Shown: positions 27,210 through 36,037 of the stretch, one piece after another | Numbering within the stretch: position 1 is the stretch's first letter | How the letters are laid out: the number at the start of each line of letters is the position of its first letter | DNA from: JACRDG01 sp963760985 | Lineage (GTDB): Bacteria; Desulfobacterota; Desulfomonilia; Desulfomonilales; Desulfomonilaceae | NCBI GenBank assembly: GCA_963760985.1 | Contig: CAVXFM010000015.1 | Location: 372,001 to 436,000, forward strand | DNA length: 64,000 bases | Direction: 5' to 3' | Made by a program: the position numbers and the translations under genes | Notes under the pieces: generated by a model | Seen by the model: only the letters and a program-made list of their open reading frames with translations | What the model was told of the DNA's origin: nothing | Database searches by the model: none

Positions 27210-28018
27210 TCTACAATGTACCACCTCGGTTGATGGACGCGTTCAAAGACACGCATATTGTGGTGAGGTCCGCGGATGCGGGAGAGCTTGCCCGCGCGGC
27301 GAGCCGGCCCGATTCAGGCAACGTGGTGTGGCTTCAGCTCCTGTCTCTTACTTCCGATTGCGAACCCCTCGCGCGTCTGGACTCTCCCATCCCCGTGGAC
27401 TTGGTCATCGAACAGGGGCTCCAGGAGTATCCGCTCCTGTACAATTATGCCAAACTGGGCATGAGTCGACCCGTTCGCGTGGTTATACCGTTGTTTCCCG
27501 GGTTCAGAAAGGCCGTACGACTTGCCACATCGCTGAACTGCGCGGTGAAATTGGATTTCAGCCATGCAGAACAAGCGATCGGGGAAGAACTCTTTGACAC
27601 CATGAATGACTACCTCCACGGCTGCACGGTGAGTACGCCGATTGAGTATTTTCATTCCATTTTAAAGCTCTTCTACCACGGTCATACGAACACCATGTGG
27701 ACGATCCAGGAGGAGGATCTTGAATGCTATCGGTATGTCACCGATGAAGGAAGAGTAGTGATATCGAGGCATCTGCCCCATGTGCCCGCGGAAGGGCAAG
27801 ACCGCGACTTCTTGCAGCAGATCAAGCTCGATCTCCTCTTGGAAAAGGGCCAGTGCGCTACCTGCGCATTCTTTACCGAATGCCACGGATATTTTCGGTA
27901 TTTTGACAGAAAGATGACCTGCGAGGTGGTGAAGCGGATTTTTCACGCGTTGAGAGACACGAGCGAAGAACTGAAGAGAGATGTGGCAGACTCATTGGCC
28001 AGGGGAAAAGGTGACTGA
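27203..28018 (+). CDS. radical-SAM-free partner protein with SPASM-like Cys cluster
   Basis: A 271-residue cytosolic protein with no CxxxCxxC motif. It has a C-terminal cluster C218-x2-C221-x5-C227-x12-C240, like the second half of a SPASM domain (CATCAFFTECHGYF, then MTC). The N-terminal 200 residues (VVWLQLLSL, VDLVIEQGLQEYPLLYNYAKLG, VRVVIPLFPGFRKAVRLA) look like a degenerate barrel, so it may derive from a radical SAM protein that lost its catalytic cluster. It overlaps gene A by 7 bases and ends 2 bases before gene C, so it is translationally coupled. A possible role is substrate binding or a scaffold (inference). Confidence 0.7.
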   Translation: MLIYNVPPRLMDAFKDTHIVVRSADAGELARAASRPDSGNVVWLQLLSLTSDCEPLARLDSPIPVDLVIEQGLQEYPLLYNYAKLGMSRPVRVVIPLFPGFRKAVRLATSLNCAVKLDFSHAEQAIGEELFDTMNDYLHGCTVSTPIEYFHSILKLFYHGHTNTMWTIQEEDLECYRYVTDEGRVVISRHLPHVPAEGQDRDFLQQIKLDLLLEKGQCATCAFFTECHGYFRYFDRKMTCEVVKRIFHALRDTSEELKRDVADSLARGKGD

Positions 28019-28020
28019 AG

Positions 28021-29244
28021 ATGCCGGGGAGCCATGTCTCGCTCATCCTCATTCCCACGCTCAGGTGCAACGCCAGGTGTGAGTATTGCTTCGAAAATAA
28101 GTCCGAAGACTCGCTGACCATTGAGCAATTCCGCATCATTCTGGACAAGATGGCCGATTATATGGATGAAATCCGCGTTCAGGACATGACGATATTTTGG
28201 CAGGGAGGCGAGGTCTTCACGCTCTCACCCGAATGGTTTTGGCGTGCGAAGGATGTCATCGAGGAGGTTTCATCTCAAAGAAACAAGCGATTTCTGAACC
28301 GCATTCAATCCAACATGATGGAATACCACGAAGAGTGGCAGTCGGTGATTTCGCAGATATTCGGGAACAGGGTCAGCTCTTCGCTCGATTTTCCCAATGT
28401 GCACCGGAGGCTGAATCGGGGGACTGCGGACACCTATAACGAAACGTGGCTGCGAAAGGTAGGCCTGGCCAAGAGCGCGGGAACCCACGTGGGGGTCATA
28501 TCCATCCCGAATAAAGAGACACTGGCTGTGGGGGCCTCAAGGTTTTATGACTATTTTGTGCGGGAAAACCGCATCAAAAGCTTCCAGATCAACACGCCTT
28601 TTCCGGGTGGCGCACGGAACGCAGCCAAGACAGATTTGCCCTTGGACCCGATCGAGCTTTCCGGCTTCCTTACTGACCTGGCGGACATATGGATGGAAGA
28701 AGGATACCGAAAAGGCGTGAATATAGGACCTCTTACCGGCTTGCTGAATTATTTCCTTCAAGACGCCAAAACGCTCCCGTGTATCTGGCACGCAAACTGT
28801 ACGGATCAATTCTTCTGTGTCGATCCACGGGGCTATGTGTCGCAGTGTGACTGCTGGGTAGCGAGCTATCCGGAATTCTGGTTCGGCAATATCTTTGACG
28901 CGCTCTCTGTGTCGGAAATCCTGAAGAGCCACGCGCGTACGCGGATTCGAGAGCGGCCCGCCAGGTTGATAGAAAAGGGCGAGTGCATAAGCTGCGATTA
29001 TTTGTCGCTTTGCCATGGAGGATGCCCGATTCGGACTTTTTCCACCAAGGGCCACCTCATTGCCACCGATCCCTATTGCGAAACGTACAAAGCCCTTTTT
29101 TCACACATGGAACACAAGGCGCGGCACCTTGCCAGGACACGCAAGACTGTGAGGAAGCACGCGGTCAAAGGGGTAACCGCTCGGGAAAGAAACCAGGAAG
29201 CGTTCACCGCGAGGGACAATGCCGATTCGCTTTCCACCGAGTAA
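28021..29244 (+). CDS. radical SAM/SPASM peptide maturase C
   Basis: A 407-residue enzyme with the catalytic cluster motif at C16, C20 and C23 (RCNARCEYCF) and the GGE-type motif in IFWQGGEVFTL. The C-terminal SPASM part has CIWHANC, CVDPRGYVSQCDCW, CISCDYLSLCHGGCPIR and DPYC, enough for two auxiliary 4Fe-4S clusters. The last 45 residues are a basic tail. It is a clear paralogue of maturase D (shared SSSLDFPNVHRR / GSSLDYPNLYRR and W-x-RK segments) but more distant from A. It starts 2 bases after the partner protein gene, with an AAGGTGA site. Confidence 0.9.
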   Translation: MPGSHVSLILIPTLRCNARCEYCFENKSEDSLTIEQFRIILDKMADYMDEIRVQDMTIFWQGGEVFTLSPEWFWRAKDVIEEVSSQRNKRFLNRIQSNMMEYHEEWQSVISQIFGNRVSSSLDFPNVHRRLNRGTADTYNETWLRKVGLAKSAGTHVGVISIPNKETLAVGASRFYDYFVRENRIKSFQINTPFPGGARNAAKTDLPLDPIELSGFLTDLADIWMEEGYRKGVNIGPLTGLLNYFLQDAKTLPCIWHANCTDQFFCVDPRGYVSQCDCWVASYPEFWFGNIFDALSVSEILKSHARTRIRERPARLIEKGECISCDYLSLCHGGCPIRTFSTKGHLIATDPYCETYKALFSHMEHKARHLARTRKTVRKHAVKGVTARERNQEAFTARDNADSLSTE

Positions 29245-29482
29245 GATCGCGGGACAGGGGATCTCCTGAGCGAAGTGATCCGACGGCCCTGGGTCGTCCG
29301 TAGAGGAGATCCCCAGCCTGTTGCCTCCACCAAGTCATGAATGCAAAAGTGAATCGGTCTAGGACATGAACCACGAAGCAGGCTTAACAGCAGCGTTGCC
29401 TGATGTGACGCACCGCGGTATGAATCGCGATCCCTTCGCGACCCATCAAGCAGTGCGCGTGTGGTGAGGAGAGAGACAGTCA
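29245..29482. other. gap holding an R2-type hairpin, between maturases C and D
   Basis: Contains the palindrome GGGGATCTCCT (29257-29267) / AGGAGATCCCC (29304-29314), a diverged R2 repeat listed separately. It could separate transcripts or attenuate read-through into maturase D. Confidence 0.45.
29250..29361. repeat. R2-type palindromic repeat, diverged copy
   Basis: Shares the core CTCCTGAGCGAAGTGAT and CGTCCGTAG with the full R2 copies and ends near AAAGTGAATCGGTCT, similar to the R2 terminal repeat. Its left terminal repeat is missing. Confidence 0.65.
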
Positions 29483-30634
29483 ATGGCTTCACGCGGATAT
29501 TCGTTGATCCTCAGCACGGCTCTTCGTTGCAACGCGGATTGCGACTATTGCTTCCAGGACAATACCGGCGAACGCATGAGCATTAAGCAAGTGGGACACA
29601 TCCTCGCGAAATATTCCGACTACCTGGTGCGCAGAGGACTTGACAGGGGGGGCATCTACTGGACCGGCGGCGATATTATGGCGAGAAATCCGGATTGGCT
29701 CAGGGCTGCAATCGAGCTGAAGGAGAAGGTAGAACGGAATAAGGGCCTGTCCGTTGACCAGTATCTTCAGTCCAATCTCTTGGGATACCATGAAGGATGG
29801 AACCCCTTGATTCTCGAGAAACTGGGAGCAGGGATCGGTTCCTCGCTCGATTATCCCAATTTGTACCGCCGGGTGCGCGGCAGCGCCCCAAGCGGGTACA
29901 ACGAGATCTGGTTCCGGAAATACAGGCGGGCCAGCGAAAGCGGGATACACGTGAGGGCCATCTCGCTGATCAATTCAGGCACGCTGAAAGTGGGGGCCCG
30001 AGAGTTCTACGCGTATATGGTTGAACATATAGGATTACGAGCGCTCTATGTGCAGCCCATTTTTCCCAGTGCGAGGATTGGTGCCGCGGAAGAAGGGATC
30101 CTGTCCCATCCTGATTTGCTGGGCAGATTCTTGGCGGACTTGATCGATGTGTGGATTGAGAAGGGCCGGGAGCACATTGAGATTGAGCCGTTCGGTCAAA
30201 TGCTTCGGTATTTTGAAACCGGAACCCTGGAGAATCCCACCTGCGTCTGGAATCCCGGTTGTGCAGACCAGTACTTGGCCATTGATCCTAATGGTAATGT
30301 TTCGCCGTGCGACTGTTTCACCACGAGGCATCCACGTGCTCGGTACGGCAACATATTTGCCTGTGACACACTGGAACAATTGGTTGCCCACGAATTCCAC
30401 GCACGGTTGCTCCACCGGCCGATGGAGTTGATCGAGAATCAGGCATGCGGCGAATGCGAATACTTGGCGCTGTGTCATGGCGGATGCGCGGTTCACGCGT
30501 ACACGTTCACAGGGAACTTGTACGCCAGAGATCCGTATTGTGCCAGTTACCGGATCATGTTCGGCCATCTCCGAAAACGTGCGGTTGAACTGGCCAGACA
30601 GAAATGTCGACCAGCCACGTCCGCAGAGGCATAA
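29483..30634 (+). CDS. radical SAM/SPASM peptide maturase D
   Basis: A 383-residue enzyme with the catalytic cluster at C16, C20 and C23 (RCNADCDYCF), the SAM-binding motif in IYWTGGDIMAR (GGD where C has GGE), and a SPASM region (CVWNPGC, IDPNGNVSPCDCF, CGECEYLALCHGGCAVH, DPYC). It is paralogous to maturase C along its length, and both lie downstream of the same precursor peptide, which suggests a shared substrate with different site preferences (inference). A GAGGAGAGA site precedes the ATG. A 238-base gap with an R2-type hairpin separates it from C. Confidence 0.9.
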   Translation: MASRGYSLILSTALRCNADCDYCFQDNTGERMSIKQVGHILAKYSDYLVRRGLDRGGIYWTGGDIMARNPDWLRAAIELKEKVERNKGLSVDQYLQSNLLGYHEGWNPLILEKLGAGIGSSLDYPNLYRRVRGSAPSGYNEIWFRKYRRASESGIHVRAISLINSGTLKVGAREFYAYMVEHIGLRALYVQPIFPSARIGAAEEGILSHPDLLGRFLADLIDVWIEKGREHIEIEPFGQMLRYFETGTLENPTCVWNPGCADQYLAIDPNGNVSPCDCFTTRHPRARYGNIFACDTLEQLVAHEFHARLLHRPMELIENQACGECEYLALCHGGCAVHAYTFTGNLYARDPYCASYRIMFGHLRKRAVELARQKCRPATSAEA

Positions 30635-30818
30635 AGTTCTCTGTTGAGCGGTACGAAGTGTGGGGCTGCCTCCTGCGGTGTCACTCGGTTTCACGTGTCT
30701 CAGTCCGGACGTGGTAACCGCAGGGAACCGCATCGTGCGAGGGCATTTCTCGACAGATGCTGTGGGAGTAACTCCCGTAGTCTACGGACATGCGTGACCG
30801 TATTCAGGGTTTCCCGCA

Positions 30819-31346
30819 CTAAGGCTCGACGACGCGTGTCCATTCATGGAAGTGATTCCCGTATTCCCGGTATTTCGCGAAATTCATCCGATTGAACTCT
30901 CGTTCCTCGGCAGTAGGTTCACACGTTGGCCGGGCCGGAATACCTACAGCCAACCTGTTCGCGGGAATGACCGTGCCTGGGCTGACCACCGCACCTGCCG
31001 CCACGATCGCGCCTTCTTCCACTACCGCGCCGTCCAGCACGAGTGCGCCGATTCCGATAAGCGCGTCGTCATGGATCGTGCATCCATGGAGAACTGCGCG
31101 ATGCCCCACGATCACGCGGTTACCGATTTCCAGCGGGAACCGCCCTCCCGTGACATGAAGCATGCAGAAGTCCTGAATGTTCGCGTCTTTTCCGATGCGG
31201 ATGCGATGCACGTCCGCGCGGGCCACGGTGTAAAACCACAGGTTGGATCCGTCACCAATCTCCACATCTCCGAGAACCACCACCCCGGGAGCGAGGAATA
31301 CATCCTTACCCATTTTGGGGCTTGTTCCCTTGTACTCGTAAATCAT
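30819..31346 (-). CDS. gamma-carbonic-anhydrase-like hexapeptide-repeat protein
   Basis: A 175-residue left-handed beta-helix protein with imperfect hexapeptide repeats (VFLAPGVVVLGDVEIGDGSNLWFYTVARAD, then IGNRVIVGHRAVLHGCTI, ALIGIGALVLDGAVVEEGAIVAAGAVV). The three metal-ligand histidines of the gamma-CA family are present (LHVTGG, VGHRAVLHG). Related YrdA/CaiE-type proteins bind zinc or iron; carbonic anhydrase activity is not certain. The ATG at 31346 has GGAG 8 bases upstream. It is downstream of the GNAT-like gene on the same strand. Confidence 0.87.
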   Translation of the reverse strand: MIYEYKGTSPKMGKDVFLAPGVVVLGDVEIGDGSNLWFYTVARADVHRIRIGKDANIQDFCMLHVTGGRFPLEIGNRVIVGHRAVLHGCTIHDDALIGIGALVLDGAVVEEGAIVAAGAVVSPGTVIPANRLAVGIPARPTCEPTAEEREFNRMNFAKYREYGNHFHEWTRVVEP

Positions 31347-31372
31347 ACAATCCACTCCGGGAAACCAGCGGG

Positions 31373-32599
31373 TCACTCAACGACACTGCCGCACGTCACA
31401 ATGGACTCGAAAAGCTCCGAGGACAGCACGCGAACGCGCTGGGGACTGAAGCTTCTTTCCATGTTCCTGATTTCTTCCAACCTTACCGGTTTTCTGAAAG
31501 GCCTGAACCACTGAAATCGCACCGCGAGAACCTTGCCCGATCGCGGTCCGATCCCTCCCCCCTCGTCTCCCTCTTTTCCGTGCGTGGCCCAGCCTTTTTG
31601 CTCAACTGAATCGTAAAGCCGTTTCGCGTCATCGATGAGCCAGTCCTCGACCTTGGCGGTACCCACGGCACCCACTCTGTTCACGTAGAACAGAAGCGGC
31701 AAACCTTTGCGTACCCCCTGGATTCCCGTCGGATCCATATAGATGAGAAGATTCCTGAGCAGAAATTGAGGACGAAAAACCGTAAGCCGATCGAACAGGC
31801 TACTCTGGTGGTTATCCTGTACGGGAAAGTCTACCAGATGACCTGCTCTTTTTCTCTCCACCGGGATGAGCAAAGGTCTTTCATCACGGGCCCGAATGGT
31901 GAGAGGATAAAAGAGTGTCTCCAATTCATTCCGTTCCAGGACACGCGCGGGAGGCTGCACCACCAGATCCGCGCCGCTCTTCATGACGCGGTGCCACGCG
32001 CTGAATACGAAGGGAAGCTGGAATTCCGATCTCACCCGATAGCTGAAACCTTCGCCTTCAGAGCGCACTTCGTACCCTAGCCCCACCAGGAAGTCCCGAA
32101 GGAAATCCAGTACCTCTGATCGACGGATCGTGCGGTACAAGAAGTGTTTGCAGAACGTCAGTCCTGTTCCGGCTTCTATGTGGCAGGAGGAACAGATCCC
32201 CTCGAACATGAATCCGCAGGTCCGCAGCCACGAAACCATTGACGAAGCCAATGGCGCGGGTATGCACACCGTAACCTTGGATACTCCCATGTCTGCCCAT
32301 TGCATGATCTCCTGGCGAAGAAACCGGATGTCTGCGGCAGTTTCCGCAGTGCCGGGCGCGGCAGCTAATGCCAGCACGCGCACCTGATCGGTCTTTTCGG
32401 GGATCCACAGGGAAACGCACCTTACCGCGCCATCCAGTTCCAGCACGCGGCAACGAACCTCACTCGAAGGTCCGCCGGAAGCCATACTCGCCAGGAACTG
32501 GAGCACAGTTTGGTCTTGGTTGATCCATGGTCCAAGTATTTCCGTGACAGCGGGAACATCTTTATCCAGGGCTTGCCTGAAAATCATTTTCGTGGTCAT
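31373..32599 (-). CDS. GNAT-like acetyltransferase with extra C-terminal domain
   Basis: A 408-residue cytosolic protein. The first 150 residues resemble a GNAT acetyltransferase (MIFRQALDKDVPAVTEIL, LALAAAPGTAETAADIRFLRQEIMQWADMGVSKVTV, LRTCGFMFEGICSS). The middle part is unfamiliar. The last 120 residues (LPLLFYVNRVGAVGTAKVEDWLI, KVLAVRFQWFRPFRKPVRLEEI) recall PUA/ASCH-like small beta domains that contact RNA or nucleotides. The combination suggests a modifying enzyme with a nucleic-acid-binding tail, but substrate and function cannot be assigned. Start uncertain by 4 codons (a second ATG). Confidence 0.6.
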   Translation of the reverse strand: MTTKMIFRQALDKDVPAVTEILGPWINQDQTVLQFLASMASGGPSSEVRCRVLELDGAVRCVSLWIPEKTDQVRVLALAAAPGTAETAADIRFLRQEIMQWADMGVSKVTVCIPAPLASSMVSWLRTCGFMFEGICSSCHIEAGTGLTFCKHFLYRTIRRSEVLDFLRDFLVGLGYEVRSEGEGFSYRVRSEFQLPFVFSAWHRVMKSGADLVVQPPARVLERNELETLFYPLTIRARDERPLLIPVERKRAGHLVDFPVQDNHQSSLFDRLTVFRPQFLLRNLLIYMDPTGIQGVRKGLPLLFYVNRVGAVGTAKVEDWLIDDAKRLYDSVEQKGWATHGKEGDEGGGIGPRSGKVLAVRFQWFRPFRKPVRLEEIRNMERSFSPQRVRVLSSELFESIVTCGSVVE

Positions 32600-32930
32600 T
32601 CTTGCGCTCGATCAAGAATCAATGTCATAAAGGCATTTACTTTACAGAGTGGTAACGGCTTCTCTTTGACGACATGCCGTTTGTACAAGGTACACGAAAG
32701 GGTCAAATTCGTTTATCATAGGGAAAAGGATTAAGCAATTCAAACGATTTGCGTAAGCGTTCAGATAACCGAGGGTGCGCGTCACTCCAGGCGATTTCAT
32801 GGAGTTGCGCCCACGCGGGAGATCCTGGCGTCACTGACAATTGAGGATACGCGAGGGAGGCAAGACCCATTCACGAGAACAGCCCCCCCACCTCGTTGAC
32901 CGAATGCTTGCACATTTGCCTGGAGGAGAA
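32600..32930. other. 331-base divergent intergenic region
   Basis: It lies between the GNAT-like gene and rmlD. No gene seen; an AT-rich part around 32625-32760 may hold promoters. Confidence 0.4.
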
Positions 32931-33818
32931 ATGGCGTCATTGAAAGAACCCTTTCTCGTGATAGGGTCTCGAGGGATGTTGGGGTCGGATTTGGAAAAGG
33001 TACTCAAGCAATCCGGCGCGGACACCCTTTCCATGGATATTGACGAAGTGGATATCACCCGATGGGAATCCGTACAGGAGAACCTGCTCGCGTGCAAGCC
33101 GGGAACGGTCTTCAACGTGGCCGCGCTCACCGATGTGGACGGTTGTGAATCCGTGCCGGACAAGGCCTTCTCGGTCAACGCGCAAGGTCCTGCGCATCTT
33201 GCTACGGTGTGTGCCCAACTAGGTTGTGCTCTGGTCCATATCAGTACAGATTACGTGTTTGACGGTCTCACGCGCGACGCGTATGGGGAAAAGGACCCCA
33301 TAAATCCGCTCGGAGTCTACGGAAAGTCAAAGGCGCAAGGTGAGAAATTCATCCGGGAGATTCTCCCTGACAATCATTGTATAGTGAGGACCGAGTGGCT
33401 CTTCGGACTGCACGGGAAGAATTTCGTGGCAACGATCCTGGATCTGGCTCAAAAGCGTGATGTGCTCACCATAGTGGACGATCAACGCGGCTCACCCACG
33501 TACACCCCGGATCTGGCCGCCGCGCTCCTCCAACTCTGCCAAAGAGGGGGCCGCGGCACCTTTCACGTGACCAACTCCGGGGAAACCACGTGGTGCGGAT
33601 TTGCAAGGAGGATCGTGGAAAGGGCGGGAATCACGTCGGTTCGGGTTGATCCCATTACCACCGAGCAGCTCGGAAGGCCCGCGCCTCGACCGCATAACTC
33701 GGTCATGGACAACAGTCTTTTCGCTTCCCTTACGGGAGGCTTCCTCCGGCACTGGGGGGAAGCCCTGGACGATTACTTGCGTGCCCGAGGTGTGCTGCTC
33801 GACGCGGGAAAAGGATGA
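32931..33818 (+). CDS. rmlD: dTDP-4-dehydrorhamnose reductase family protein (RmlD)
   Basis: A 295-residue short-chain-dehydrogenase-fold enzyme. The NAD(P) motif GSRGMLGSDL is near residue 12, VFNVAALTDVDGCE lies about residue 65, and the catalytic YGKSKAQGE (Tyr-x3-Lys) is near 138, after the conserved ISTDYVFDG. RmlD reduces dTDP-4-keto-rhamnose in dTDP-L-rhamnose synthesis. The C-terminal PAPRPHNSVMDNS segment is typical. GGAGGAG precedes the ATG. The other rml genes are not in the window. Confidence 0.9.
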   Translation: MASLKEPFLVIGSRGMLGSDLEKVLKQSGADTLSMDIDEVDITRWESVQENLLACKPGTVFNVAALTDVDGCESVPDKAFSVNAQGPAHLATVCAQLGCALVHISTDYVFDGLTRDAYGEKDPINPLGVYGKSKAQGEKFIREILPDNHCIVRTEWLFGLHGKNFVATILDLAQKRDVLTIVDDQRGSPTYTPDLAAALLQLCQRGGRGTFHVTNSGETTWCGFARRIVERAGITSVRVDPITTEQLGRPAPRPHNSVMDNSLFASLTGGFLRHWGEALDDYLRARGVLLDAGKG

Positions 33819-34031
33819 GAGCATCCATTGTGGTGCCCCTGCCGCGGCCTCTCCCCAATGGCTCGCAGCATGAGGCACGCAACGACTTTTCCCGCATGCC
33901 TTTGCGTTGTATAAGCTTTTGAGGAACAGGACGCGGGAGAGCTCGGAAGTTCGCAACGGTTCCCTGAAGAACAGTGATGGAGGAAGTCTCTCTCTGTCCA
34001 AGAGACAGAAAGCCAAAAGGAGTTGAGATAC

Positions 34032-35294
34032 ATGGGAATGACCATAACGGAGAAAATCCTTGCTGCTCACACGGACGAGGGGGTGGAGGTTCGACCCGGC
34101 CATTTGATTCAGGCTCGCGTGGACGTGGCCCTGGCCAATGATATTACTCTGCCCTTGGCGCTCAAGCCATTCCGGGACGCAGGGGGAACTCGCGTGTTCG
34201 ATCCGGAAAAAGTGGTGGTGGTCTTGGATCATTTCAACCCGGCACGAGACATCGATGCAGCCCAGATGCTTGCCGTGTGCCGTGCGTTTGCTCGCGAAGC
34301 CGGCCTCGTCCACTTTTTCGATGTAGGTTCCATGGGTATCGAACATGTACTGCTTCCGGAGCAAGGCCTCGTCCGACCGGGGGATCTGGTGATCGGGGCT
34401 GACAGCCATACATGCACGTACGGCGCGTTGGCCGCGTTCTCCACCGGAGTAGGAAGCACCGACTTCGCTGCTGCCATGCTCGCGGGCACCTGCTGGTTCA
34501 AGGTGCCGGAATCTATGCGCTTCGAACTCGTCGGAGCACCCGGCCCGTGGGTGGGAGGGAAAGATGTGATCCTTTCCCTTATCGGCAAGATCGGCGTGGA
34601 CGGCGCGTTGTACCGATCCATGGAATTCTGCGGCGATGGCGTGCGGCACCTCACCATGCCTGACCGGTTTACCATTTCCAACATGGCCATCGAAGCAGGC
34701 GCCAAGAACGGCATTTTTCCGTTTGACGAACTCACCGCGGCTTATGCGGACAGCCATGGTTCCAGGCCCTACAAGGTCTACGAATCGGACCCGGACGCGC
34801 AGTACGTGGAAACCATGAAAGTGGATCTCAGCGCCTTGGAACCGGTAGTCGCCCTTCCTTTCCTTCCCGAGAACGTGAAGCCGGTTTCTGAGGTGAGCGG
34901 CATGAGAATCGACCAGGTGGTGATCGGCTCGTGCACCAACGGACGGATTGAGGATCTCCGTATTGCCATGTCCCTGCTCCGTGGAAAAAAGGTCGCACCC
35001 GGCGTCCGCTTGATCGTTATTCCCGCGACCCCTCAGGTGATGTTGGAGGCAATTCAAGAAGGAATAGTAGAGGGAATAATCCGTGCCGGCGGGGCCGTGT
35101 CCACGCCGACGTGTGGGCCTTGTCTTGGGGGACACATGGGAATCCTGGCTCGTGGAGAGCGCGCTGTCTCCACCACCAATCGTAACTTCGTGGGACGTAT
35201 GGGCCATGCGGAAAGCGAAGTGATCCTCGCGTCCCCTGCGGTGGCAGCTGCGAGCGCGGTAGCGGGCCATTTGGCGCATCCCAAGGACGTTTAG
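34032..35294 (+). CDS. 3-isopropylmalate dehydratase large subunit family (LeuC-type aconitase)
   Basis: A 420-residue aconitase-family large subunit. The Fe-S cysteines are in IGSCTNGR (about residue 300) and TPTCGPCLGGHMG (about residue 360); upstream GADSHTCTYGALAAFSTGVGSTDFA is also conserved. Members are LeuC or homoaconitase-type subunits, isomerising 2-hydroxyacids for branched-chain amino acid synthesis. No small subunit (leuD) is adjacent, so the exact substrate is left open. The ATG at 34032 has AAGGAG 8 bases upstream. Confidence 0.85.
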   Translation: MGMTITEKILAAHTDEGVEVRPGHLIQARVDVALANDITLPLALKPFRDAGGTRVFDPEKVVVVLDHFNPARDIDAAQMLAVCRAFAREAGLVHFFDVGSMGIEHVLLPEQGLVRPGDLVIGADSHTCTYGALAAFSTGVGSTDFAAAMLAGTCWFKVPESMRFELVGAPGPWVGGKDVILSLIGKIGVDGALYRSMEFCGDGVRHLTMPDRFTISNMAIEAGAKNGIFPFDELTAAYADSHGSRPYKVYESDPDAQYVETMKVDLSALEPVVALPFLPENVKPVSEVSGMRIDQVVIGSCTNGRIEDLRIAMSLLRGKKVAPGVRLIVIPATPQVMLEAIQEGIVEGIIRAGGAVSTPTCGPCLGGHMGILARGERAVSTTNRNFVGRMGHAESEVILASPAVAAASAVAGHLAHPKDV

Positions 35295-35552
35295 CAAGCG
35301 GCGATTGCGTTGGTTCCAATAAAAGCAGACGGGAAGTACGGCACGTGAGAAAAAAAGGTTGCAAACGGCTTTTTTTTTGGTATGCTTTGACCTCAATCCG
35401 TAGTTCCGATCAGGCTCTCTCGGGAAAAAATGTCTTGACTTCCCGAGATGGTAGTGATAATCAACACAGGTAAAAGGTTATATCTGTCTATGATTCCAAA
35501 TGCGGTTCCCCGGCGGTTGTTCGGTGGGGCCTAATAAAAGGAGGATTTGGGT

Positions 35553-36004
35553 ATGGTTAAAAAGTTTCTCGTGGTGTTCAGCGCAATGGCTCTGATCATA
35601 ACCGCGGTGGGTGCTGCTAGCGCTCAAATGACATGTGCGGGTACGCCTCGGATGGCGACATGATCATGGTCCCCATGAAAGTCAAAACCGCCTATCAGAA
35701 GACTACCGGCCCCGGTGGCTGGAGCTCCTTTTTCATGGACGGTTGCGAGCAGTACCCCAACGGCTTTTTCCCTTGGGGCGGCTGGAAGGCCACCACTTGC
35801 ACCATGAAGGTGCAGGTTATCCCCCCGAAGTGCATCGCCCCTGCTTATGGCGGCCCTGTCGCTTGGGGTGCTCCTCCCGCTATTTCTCCCGGTTGCAAGC
35901 TGATCAGCAACCATGAAAAGTATGCCATCAGTTCCCCCGGCTGCAATCCCTGTGTAGACGGCGGCCTGAAGTATGAGATGGTCAAGAAGCAGGTGGTGAA
36001 GTAA
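35553..36004 (+). pseudogene. exported Cys-containing protein, frame disrupted near base 35630
   Basis: An AGGAGG site precedes MVKKFLVVFSAMALIITAVGAASAQM, a good signal peptide. The frame then stops early because one base is missing around 35625-35632. The next frame begins MCGYASDGDMIMVP, runs WSSFFMDGCEQYPNGFFPWGGW and CTMKVQVIPPKC, and ends in KKQVVK at 36004. Corrected length is 150 residues, exported, with eight or so Cys in the mature part that may form disulfides. No family recognised. A strong terminator follows, suggesting an independent, well-expressed unit. The break looks like a sequencing indel. Confidence 0.65.
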
Positions 36005-36037
36005 GCTGTCCCCTGCCTAACAGAGATACACCGACGG

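Noticed and set aside
29366..29467. A 33-residue open frame just before maturase D that might be a second precursor peptide
   Set aside because: It has no leader-core repeats, no aromatic triplets and no clear ribosome site; chance is likely.
33492..35396. A 634-codon open frame on the minus strand opposite rmlD and leuC
   Set aside because: It is antisense to two genes with clear family motifs and good ribosome sites; its translation is rich in His/Arg/Ser and has no recognisable domain, as expected of a high-GC shadow frame.
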